Assembly (NCBI RefSeq): GCF_001458435.1
Contig: NZ_CYSF01000006.1
Coordinates: 496,001-560,000 of the forward strand
Length of the DNA: 64,000 nucleotides
Origin: Thalassovita mediterranea
GTDB taxonomy: Bacteria; Pseudomonadota; Alphaproteobacteria; Rhodobacterales; Rhodobacteraceae
Reading direction: 5' to 3'
Made by a program: the position numbers and the translations under genes. How positions within the stretch are numbered: the stretch's first letter is position 1; the number at the start of each line of letters is the position of its first letter. Below, piece after piece: positions 35,391 through 42,476 of the stretch. The notes under the pieces were generated by a model that was given only the letters and a program-made list of their open reading frames with translations, was not told where the DNA came from and did no database searches.

Positions 35391-36445
35391 GCCTTGCCAC
35401 GCTCCCGCAGGCGGCCAACGATACCGGTGGGGAAGAAATACACGCTGAGGATAAACAGGATCCCCAGCCACATCAGCCAGCGGTCCGGTTCCAGCAGATG
35501 CGGCAGTAGCGGCAGGTTATGCGTTGCTTCGGACGCCACGCCCATCAGGTTTTGCAGATAGGTCTGCGCCATGATGAACAGGGTCGCGCCAATCACCGCG
35601 CCATACATCGTTCCCATACCGCCGATCACCACCATCAACAGGATGTCCAGCATGATCTCAAAACTCAGCGTGGTGTCCGGCCCGACATAGCGCAGCCAGA
35701 TCGCAAACAGGCTACCGGCCAGCGCCGCCGTGGCCGCCGACAGGCAGGTGGCGGCGGTGCGATACCAGACCACGCGATAGCCAATTGCCTCGGCCCGGAA
35801 ATCGTTTTCACGGATCGCCTGCAAGACCCGCCCGAAAGGGGAATTCACGATGCGCAGCAGCAACAGGAACAGTGCCAGCGAGGCAAAGAAGATCAGATAG
35901 TAGTTCAGGATCTTACCGCTGATGCGGGTGCCCAGGAATTCGCCCATCCGGTTGGCAGAGGTCAGCACGCGCGGGATCTTGTAGGTCAGCCCGTCCTCAC
36001 CCCCCGTCAGGCCGGAAAACTGCGACACCAGAACCGCCACGGCTGACGCAACCGCCAACGTGATCATCGCGAAAAAGATCGCCCTGACCCGCAAACTAAA
36101 CAGCCCGATCATCAGCGCCAGCACCACTGCCGCCAGCGCGCCCGCGACGCTGCCCACGATCAGCGCATCAAACCCGCGCCCCATATGGGTCGAGGCCAGC
36201 GCAACACCATATGCGCCAAGGCCGAAGAACATCGTATGGGCAAAGCTGACGATGCCCGCATAGCCCAAAAGCAGATCATAGCTGGCCACCAGCACGATAA
36301 AGATGCAGATACGCGCCGCCGTATCCAAAGGACGCACCCCGTCAAACAGGAAGGGCGCACCGGCCAGACAGATCAGGATCAACAGCAGGATCGCCGTCAG
36401 CGCGCGGGACCGGGGTTGATCGCCGGAAAGAAGTTTCGTCAGCAT
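35387..36445 (-). CDS. livM: Branched-chain-type ABC transporter permease (LivM family)
   Basis: A 352-residue integral membrane protein with about ten hydrophobic segments. LivM markers include the GYAGIVSFAHTMFFGLGAY segment and the cytoplasmic AIRENDFRAEAIGY coupling helix. It pairs with LivH to form the channel. One nucleotide separates it from livH and it overlaps the hydrolase gene. Co-transcription with acyl-CoA enzymes suggests a carboxylate rather than leucine as ligand; the gene name reflects family only. Confidence 0.9.
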   Translation of the reverse strand: MLTKLLSGDQPRSRALTAILLLILICLAGAPFLFDGVRPLDTAARICIFIVLVASYDLLLGYAGIVSFAHTMFFGLGAYGVALASTHMGRGFDALIVGSVAGALAAVVLALMIGLFSLRVRAIFFAMITLAVASAVAVLVSQFSGLTGGEDGLTYKIPRVLTSANRMGEFLGTRISGKILNYYLIFFASLALFLLLLRIVNSPFGRVLQAIRENDFRAEAIGYRVVWYRTAATCLSAATAALAGSLFAIWLRYVGPDTTLSFEIMLDILLMVVIGGMGTMYGAVIGATLFIMAQTYLQNLMGVASEATHNLPLLPHLLEPDRWLMWLGILFILSVYFFPTGIVGRLRERGKA

Positions 36446-36446
36446 A

Positions 36447-37478
36447 TTATTTCGCCTTCACAACAGGCAGCATCCCCTGCGGGCGCCACATCAGGATTGC
36501 GGTCATCAGCGCGATATTGGACACCAGCGCCAGTTTCGGTTCCAAAAAGGCCACATAGTTCTGCGTCAGCCCGACCAAGAGCGCACCGATGAAGGCGCCT
36601 TCGACCGACCCCAGTCCGCCGATGATTGCCACGATAAACACCAGCACCATCATCCGTTCGCCCATGCCTGCGGTGATCACCTCTTGGTACAGCCCCCACA
36701 TCACCCCGCCGAGGCCGGCCAGCGCCGATCCGGCGATGAACACCCCGACAAAGACCATGCGCAGGCGATACCCCAGCGCCTCGACCATCGGGCCATTTTC
36801 AACGCCTGCGCGCACGATCAGCCCGACCTTGGTGCGGCGCAGGACCATGCGCATGGCGATGAACAGGACCAGCCCGATTGCCACGGCCAGCAGGCGGTAT
36901 TTCTCCATCGCGGCGCCGGCGAAGGTGATCGCGCCTTTCAGGGTTTCGGGGCGGTTGATGAAAATCTCATCCGGTCCCCAGACCACATGGATCAACTGTT
37001 CCACCACGATCAGCCCGCCAACAGTGACGAGGATCTGTTTCAGGTGGGCGCCATAAACGGGTTTTACGATCACCCGTTCAAACCCCCAGCCCATCACGCC
37101 AGTGACCGCCATCGCCGCAACCACCGCCAGCAACACCGCCGCGATATTGAGAAGGAGCGAAGGCGTTCCAGTCCAACCGCCTAGCGCGATCAGGACAGAC
37201 ACGCCCACAAAGGCCCCAACAGAAACAAAGGCGCCATGGCCAAAGTTGATGACATCCATCAAGCCAAACACCAGCGTCAGGCCAGAGGCCATGATGAAAA
37301 TCATCATCCCCATCGCCAGCCCCGACACCGTCAACGTCAACCACGAAGACGGCGCGCCAATAGCAAAGAAGCCCAGCACAACAAGGATCGGGATCAGCAG
37401 AACAGGCATCGCCTTGTCCAGCTGTTCGCCCAGCGACATCTTGGCGAATGTCGGTTTATGATCGGGTGCAACAGTCAT
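36447..37478 (-). CDS. livH: Branched-chain-type ABC transporter permease (LivH family)
   Basis: A 343-residue membrane protein. The block VFGLMDVINFGHGAFVSVGAF and the coupling-helix region AGVENGPMVEALGYRLRMVF are characteristic of LivH. It begins one nucleotide after the livF stop and is followed by livM, giving the order binding protein-G-F-H-M. Confidence 0.9.
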   Translation of the reverse strand: MTVAPDHKPTFAKMSLGEQLDKAMPVLLIPILVVLGFFAIGAPSSWLTLTVSGLAMGMMIFIMASGLTLVFGLMDVINFGHGAFVSVGAFVGVSVLIALGGWTGTPSLLLNIAAVLLAVVAAMAVTGVMGWGFERVIVKPVYGAHLKQILVTVGGLIVVEQLIHVVWGPDEIFINRPETLKGAITFAGAAMEKYRLLAVAIGLVLFIAMRMVLRRTKVGLIVRAGVENGPMVEALGYRLRMVFVGVFIAGSALAGLGGVMWGLYQEVITAGMGERMMVLVFIVAIIGGLGSVEGAFIGALLVGLTQNYVAFLEPKLALVSNIALMTAILMWRPQGMLPVVKAK

Positions 37479-37479
37479 C

Positions 37480-38202
37480 TTAATGCGCCTCCATGCTGAG
37501 ACCCATCAGCTGTTCTTGCAGGTCTTTGTTACCGGCCAGTTCGGCCATGGCGCCGGACCAGACCACCGCGCCGTCATCCATCACCACCGCGCTGTCACCC
37601 AGCGCCCGCGCGACGGAGAAGTTCTGTTCCACCAAGAGGATCGACGCGCCCTGCTCTTTTAACTCGCGCAGCGCCTGCGCCATGGTCGACACAATCGCTG
37701 GCGCCAGACCCTTGGTCGGTTCATCAATCAGGTAAAGCTGGCGATCCTCTGCCAGCGCGCGGGCGATGGACAACATCTGTTTCTGCCCGCCAGAGAGGTT
37801 TCCTGCCTCACTCTTCCAGAAGGTGGCCAGCGCGGGGAAGGCTGCAAGCAGCCAATCCTTGCGCACAGCGTCCAGCGGGCCAGAGGTACAGCCGAGGATC
37901 ATGTTTTCCTCTACCGTCAGGTCGCCAAAAATGCCCATGTCTTCGGGCACAAACCCGATGCCAGCACGCGCACGGGTGGCGGTGGGCAGGGTGTTGATAT
38001 CGCGTCCCTCAAACAGGATGGCGCCAGATTTGGCGCGCCACTGTCCCATGATGGTTTTCAAGGTCGTTGTCTTGCCCACGCCGTTGCGGCCGAGCAACAT
38101 CGTCACCTGCCCGCGCGGCACGGTGAAATTCACGCCCTGCAGGATGTGGTATTGCGCAATGTCGGTATAAATATTGTCCAGTGTCAGGATCGGGTCAGAC
38201 AT
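37480..38202 (-). CDS. livF: Branched-chain-type ABC transporter ATPase (LivF family)
   Basis: A 240-residue ATPase. Walker A GRNGVGKTT, signature LSGGQKQML, Walker B LYLIDEPTKGLAP. LivF-type length and C-terminus. The start overlaps the livG stop by 8 nt. Works with LivG as the heterodimeric motor. Confidence 0.92.
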   Translation of the reverse strand: MSDPILTLDNIYTDIAQYHILQGVNFTVPRGQVTMLLGRNGVGKTTTLKTIMGQWRAKSGAILFEGRDINTLPTATRARAGIGFVPEDMGIFGDLTVEENMILGCTSGPLDAVRKDWLLAAFPALATFWKSEAGNLSGGQKQMLSIARALAEDRQLYLIDEPTKGLAPAIVSTMAQALRELKEQGASILLVEQNFSVARALGDSAVVMDDGAVVWSGAMAELAGNKDLQEQLMGLSMEAH

Positions 38203-38959
38203 GATCCAGCTCCTTGCCCATATAGGCTTCTTGCACCACGTCAGAGGCCATCACCGTTTCCGGTTCCCCATCTGCGGCCAGTGCGCCGTTGTGCAAAACA
38301 ATGATCCGATCTGCGAGGGTGCGGATCACGTCCATCTTGTGTTCAACCAGCAAAACGGTGCGTTCGCGGTCGGCCTTAATCTCGGCGATCAGGTCCAGAA
38401 TGACAGGGGCTTCGTCCACGCTCATCCCAGCGGTGGGTTCGTCAAACATGTAAACCATCGGGTCGAGGCCGATCATCAGCGCCACCTCCAGCTTGCGCTG
38501 GTCGCCATGCGACAGTTCCGACACCAGAAGATCCTTTTGATGATCCAACCGAACCCGTTCCAGAATAGCCATCGCGGCCACGGTCAGTTCGGTGTGGCTG
38601 TCGGCCATGGAAAACAGGCCAAACCCCTTGTGCTGACGCGACTGGATCACCAGCCGGATGTTCTCCAAAACCGACAGGCTGGGAAACAGGTTGGTCAGCT
38701 GAAAGGCACGGCCCAGCCCACGACGGCAACGGTCCGCAACGCCGAGGCGGCTGATATCCTCACCCATCAGGGTGACGCGGCCTGCGCTGGCAGGGATCTG
38801 GCCAGAGATCAGGTTGAAATAGGTGGTCTTGCCCGCGCCGTTTGGGCCGACAATGGCGGTCAACTCGCCCGCGTGGAAGCTGCATGAAACGGCATCCACC
38901 GCCACATGCCCCCCAAAGCGCACGGTCAACCCGTCCGTCTGAAGAAGTGTCTGTGTCAT
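38195..38959 (-). CDS. livG: Branched-chain-type ABC transporter ATPase (LivG family)
   Basis: A 254-residue ATPase. Walker A GPNGAGKTT, signature LSHGDQRKLEVAL, Walker B MVYMFDEPTAGMS, and the extended LivG insert near the Q-loop. The ATG at 38959 was chosen because the family N-terminus begins here; the frame is open for 39 more codons without family character. It is 126 nt after the binding-protein gene. Confidence 0.92.
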   Translation of the reverse strand: MTQTLLQTDGLTVRFGGHVAVDAVSCSFHAGELTAIVGPNGAGKTTYFNLISGQIPASAGRVTLMGEDISRLGVADRCRRGLGRAFQLTNLFPSLSVLENIRLVIQSRQHKGFGLFSMADSHTELTVAAMAILERVRLDHQKDLLVSELSHGDQRKLEVALMIGLDPMVYMFDEPTAGMSVDEAPVILDLIAEIKADRERTVLLVEHKMDVIRTLADRIIVLHNGALAADGEPETVMASDVVQEAYMGKELDHV

Positions 38960-39085
38960 GGTCCTGCTCTCAGAGGTCCTGCGTTTGGGGTAATGTCTTT
39001 CAATCGGCACAAGGCGCGTGCCTGAAATGTGACCTGCGGCACACGGGGTCGCCCGCCGCAGGTCCATCGCATCCAAGCAACGGGA

Positions 39086-40261
39086 TTACTTGTTGCGCAC
39101 GGGGATCGCCATTTCGTCCATCCCAATCTCACGCACCAGAACCGGCACGCCGTAATCTTTGCCCTCCTGCACCTCGGTGCGGAAGTGGTACATGGTCTGC
39201 ATCGCCTGATGGTCATCCGCGCGGAAGGTCATCTGCCCCTTGGGTGTATCCCAGGTCATGCCTTCCATCGCTTCGATCAACGCCTCTGTGTCTTCGGCGC
39301 CACCGGCCTTTTTGATCGCCTCAACAATCGCCATGCCCGATGCCATGCCACCCGCAGTGAAGAAATCCGGCGGGCTATCGAAACGTTCGAAATGGGTTTT
39401 CACCAGCCAGTCGTTCACCGGGTTCTGCGGGATTTCGTAGTAATAGTAAGTCGCACCTTCCATGCCCGGCAGCTCTTTGTATGCCTTGAGCGCGGCCAGA
39501 ATGTTGCCGCCTGTCGCGATCTCCACCCCGAAACGGCTGGGCTCCATCGCGTTGATCTTGCTCATCGGGTTGCCGCCACCGGCCCAGATGATGAACAATT
39601 TCTTTTCGCCCTCAACATCGCCCATCGCGGTAAAGATACGTTCTGCCGCCGCGGTGAAATCGGTGGTGTCGGTGGGCACGTATTCCTCGTGCGCGACCTT
39701 GGCGCCAGTGGCTTCCAGTGCTTCCTTGAAGGCGGCAACGCCGTCACGGCCAAAGGCATAATCCTGCGCCAGCGTCGCGATGGTGACACCCTCGCCGCCC
39801 AGCGCTACGGCGTTTGCAATCGCATCCTGAGAAGAGTTGCGGCCAGTGCGGAAAATGTAGCGGTTCCAGTTCGATCCGGTGATCGAGTCAGCCACTGCAG
39901 GCTCGACAATCAGCACCCGTTCGTATTCTTCGGCCACCGGCAGCATCGCCAATGCCACACCCGAGCTGACCGGCCCCACAGCGATATGCGCGTCGTCATC
40001 GCCATAAGCCTCTTCCAGCTGGGCACGCCCGATATCCGGTTTTAGCTGAGTGTCCTTTTCGATCAGCACGATCTTTTCGCCGTTCACCTCCATGGTGCCG
40101 CCAGTGGCATATTCCAGCCCCAGCTTCAGCCCGTTGTGAGACTGCGCGGCGTAGGCCTCAAACGGGCCGGTCTTGCCGTAAACATGGGCAATGCGAATTT
40201 CTGCACTGGCTGCGGTTGCCATCAAGGCACCGATCGCCGTCATCGCGAATGTACGAAACAT
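39086..40261 (-). CDS. Branched-chain-type ABC transporter substrate-binding protein
   Basis: A 391-residue periplasmic protein of the Leu/Ile/Val-binding class (Peripla_BP_6). Residues 1-23 form a signal peptide ending ATAASA. The mature chain begins EIRIAHVYGKTGPFEAYAAQ, with the family repeat VGPVSSGVALAMLPVAEE and ATLAQDYAFGRDGVAAFKEAL. First gene of the operon that ends with the CoA ligase and MaoC genes; the ATG at 40261 is supported by the signal peptide. A 126-nt gap separates it from livG, common where the binding protein is made in excess. Confidence 0.92.
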   Translation of the reverse strand: MFRTFAMTAIGALMATAASAEIRIAHVYGKTGPFEAYAAQSHNGLKLGLEYATGGTMEVNGEKIVLIEKDTQLKPDIGRAQLEEAYGDDDAHIAVGPVSSGVALAMLPVAEEYERVLIVEPAVADSITGSNWNRYIFRTGRNSSQDAIANAVALGGEGVTIATLAQDYAFGRDGVAAFKEALEATGAKVAHEEYVPTDTTDFTAAAERIFTAMGDVEGEKKLFIIWAGGGNPMSKINAMEPSRFGVEIATGGNILAALKAYKELPGMEGATYYYYEIPQNPVNDWLVKTHFERFDSPPDFFTAGGMASGMAIVEAIKKAGGAEDTEALIEAMEGMTWDTPKGQMTFRADDHQAMQTMYHFRTEVQEGKDYGVPVLVREIGMDEMAIPVRNK

Positions 40262-40303
40262 TTGTCTTCCTCCCTGGGTTCTCCTCTTTCGCGATATGAA
40301 ATG

Positions 40304-40317
40304 TGAATCATGATTCA
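40304..40317. promoter_or_regulatory. Palindromic candidate TetR operator
   Basis: TGAATCATGATTCA is a perfect 14-bp palindrome located 43 nt upstream of the binding-protein start, that is, at the head of the 11-gene operon that encodes a TetR repressor. No other gene is near except the convergent-facing LysR end at 40492. Confidence 0.65.
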
Positions 40318-40491
40318 TGTCAACGATGTTTTCGCCATCACCGTGTTTTCCACAGCCTTGGTTCAACGATGAAAAAATGCGCACAGGACCAGCAGGCGCA
40401 GAAAGCCGCGCCAACAATTGTGGCCCCAAATAACTGATATTATTTTATTTAGTGACAGTTACGCAGCTAAGGATCACCCACGGCTGGTTCG

Positions 40492-41412
40492 TTAGCCCAG
40501 CACTGTGACCTCTTTGGCCCGCTCACTTAGGATCTTGCGAATTTCATCGCCCAACTCACCATATTCAGCCCCGCGTACAGATGTGCGCCGCCAAACCATG
40601 CCAACGGTCCGCGATGGCGGCACCCCTTCAAAGGGCAGTGCCGCAACCAGGTTTTGGGTCGCAACCTCGGACTTCACATAAAGGGCGGGCAACAATGATA
40701 CGCCCATCCCCATCGCGACCATCTGCCTGAGCGTATCAAGGGATGTGCCAGCGAAATCATTCGACACCCGCGCACCGTAACGATCACAGATCCGCTCCAC
40801 CTGTTCATTCAGACGATGCCCTGCCTCCAGCGCCATAATCGTTTCACCCTTCAACATTTCAGCCCGCACCGCTTGTTCAGTGGTAAAGGGATGATCCTGC
40901 GGCACCACCACGGACAGCGGCTCGCGAAACAGAGGCAGCGTTTCAAAGTCGGTCTCTTTGACAGGCAACGGATAGAACAGCAAATCCAATGCACCATCTT
41001 TCAGGCTGTTCAGCAGATTGGCGGGCAAACCTTCGCGAATATAGAGTTTCAGGCGCGGGTGGCTTTGGTGCAGGTCGGGCACGATCAACGGCATCAGATA
41101 CGACCCTAGCGACTGGACCACACCGACCCGTATCGTACTGGCAAGGTTCCCCCCCTGCAGCTGCGCAAGGGCGCGAATTTCCTCAACCTCGTTGAGCGCG
41201 GCGCGGGCGCGGGCGACAATTTCGGCCCCTAGCGGGGTCAAAAGGATACGGCTGCCCCCCCTCTCTACCAGCGTTGCGTTCAGTTTCTCTTCGAGCAGTT
41301 TCAACTGCGCACTCAGCGTCGGCTGTGTCACGTTACAGCGTTCAGCGGCGCGGCGGAAATGGCGGGTATCGGCCACGGCGACCAGATAACGCAATTGTTG
41401 CAGTGTCGGCAT
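40492..41412 (-). CDS. OxyR-like LysR regulator lacking the peroxidatic cysteine
   Basis: A 306-residue LysR protein whose whole length resembles OxyR: N-terminus MPTLQQLRYLVAVADTRHFRRAAERCNVTQPTLSAQLKLLEEKL and C-terminal LDTLRQMVAMGMGVSLLPALYV. In the redox region it reads LEAGHRLNEQVERIC, so Arg200 occupies the position of the peroxide-reactive Cys199 of E. coli OxyR, while Cys209 matches Cys208. It can therefore not form the classical disulfide. The ATG at 41412 fits OxyR; the longer frame does not. It faces the stress-protein/Mrp operon across about 100 bp containing an OxyR-type element. Confidence 0.85.
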   Translation of the reverse strand: MPTLQQLRYLVAVADTRHFRRAAERCNVTQPTLSAQLKLLEEKLNATLVERGGSRILLTPLGAEIVARARAALNEVEEIRALAQLQGGNLASTIRVGVVQSLGSYLMPLIVPDLHQSHPRLKLYIREGLPANLLNSLKDGALDLLFYPLPVKETDFETLPLFREPLSVVVPQDHPFTTEQAVRAEMLKGETIMALEAGHRLNEQVERICDRYGARVSNDFAGTSLDTLRQMVAMGMGVSLLPALYVKSEVATQNLVAALPFEGVPPSRTVGMVWRRTSVRGAEYGELGDEIRKILSERAKEVTVLG

Positions 41413-41425
41413 CAGATCCCCCAAG

Positions 41426-41444
41426 TGATAGATAAAATCTATCA
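41426..41444. promoter_or_regulatory. OxyR-type operator (ATAG-N7-CTAT)
   Basis: TGATAGAT-AAA-ATCTATCA is a perfect 8-bp inverted repeat. Its core ATAG-N7-CTAT (41428-41442) fits every fixed base of one half of the OxyR consensus (ATAGntnnnanCTAT). After 7 nt, a degenerate second element (ATGC...CAAT, from 41450) stands in the register expected for the tetramer. It is only 14 nt upstream of the OxyR-like start, so autorepression is likely. Confidence 0.75.
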
Positions 41445-41514
41445 AGATCATGCAAAAATTCAATTTGAAACTGTCAGCCGTCGCTCCTTTTTAAAGGGCA
41501 GACAGGAGGTAACG

Positions 41515-42474
41515 GTGAAACGTTTCAAAAACATATTGGTCATTTTGAACAGCGAAGGCCTATCGCACGCCGTGCTAGCGCGCGCGGTTTGGCTGGCACA
41601 CGCCAATGCCGCAACCCTGACCCTGTTTGCCGTGCAGGAAAGCGGTGACGTGGACCTGAACTGGCTTGCCGCCAACCTGTCGGGATCCGGGGCGCCGGGT
41701 CTATCGGCGCGGTTGGCGGCTGCATTGCAGGATGATCTAAACGAAATCGCCCATAGCCTGACCACCGCTGACGGCATCGCACCAGACCGGATCCGCACCG
41801 TGGTCACCAGAGGGTCGGGCCACACGGAAATCATCCAGCAAGTGCTACGTGCCCAACACGATCTGGTGCTGAAGGGTGCAGATCAATCGTTTGACTGGCG
41901 TACGCTTGGCGGGGCGGATTTGAACCTACTGCGCAAATGCCCGTGCCCGGTTTGGATCCTGAACAGCGCCGTGGAACCCAAGGCCGAACGGATCATGGCA
42001 ACCGTGGTGCCCGATAGCGAAAACACCATGCGCACAGCCCTCAATCACAAGGTCATGCAAGTTGCGACCTCTCTTGCCGTTCAAGATAGCGCGCGGTTGG
42101 ATGTCCTGAACGCTTGGTACCTCTACGAAGAACACCTGCTGCGCGGTCGACGCAGCTATACCCCCGGCAAAGAGGTTGACGCCCTGCTGGAAGAAACCCG
42201 CCGCCAAAGCCGCTGGGCACTAAACCAGTTAACGCAGGACTATGGCGGAATTGCCCCTGAAACACAGGTGTTGCACGTCAAAGGCCTGCCTGCAGATGTC
42301 ATCACCCAACACGCCGAAGATCAACGCATTGACACATTGGTCATGGGCACACGCGCACGCGACGGGCTGACCGGCATGTTGATCGGGAACACATCTGAAA
42401 CCGTTTTGAACCGGGTGAAATGCTCGGTCCTGGTCGTGAAACCAGACAACTTCATCTCTCCGATAGGGCTATAG
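41515..42474 (+). CDS. Tandem universal stress protein (UspE-like)
   Basis: A 319-residue cytoplasmic protein with two Usp domains: residues about 1-150 (KRFKNILVILNSEG...CPVWILNS) and about 160-319. The second domain has an ATP-binding-type glycine motif (MGTRARDGLTGMLIGNTSE). The GTG start at 41515 is supported by AGGAGGT 5 nt upstream; the frame is open further but lacks a ribosome site. The stop is 2 nt before mnhA, so the stress protein is the first gene of the Mrp operon. Divergent from the OxyR-like gene. Confidence 0.87.
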   Translation: MKRFKNILVILNSEGLSHAVLARAVWLAHANAATLTLFAVQESGDVDLNWLAANLSGSGAPGLSARLAAALQDDLNEIAHSLTTADGIAPDRIRTVVTRGSGHTEIIQQVLRAQHDLVLKGADQSFDWRTLGGADLNLLRKCPCPVWILNSAVEPKAERIMATVVPDSENTMRTALNHKVMQVATSLAVQDSARLDVLNAWYLYEEHLLRGRRSYTPGKEVDALLEETRRQSRWALNQLTQDYGGIAPETQVLHVKGLPADVITQHAEDQRIDTLVMGTRARDGLTGMLIGNTSETVLNRVKCSVLVVKPDNFISPIGL

Positions 42475-42476
42475 AC

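Noticed and set aside
41359-41514. Upstream extension of the universal stress protein frame to an ATG at 41359.
   Set aside because: It would run through the OxyR-type operator and the OxyR-like start; the GTG at 41515 has a perfect Shine-Dalgarno and begins the Usp fold.
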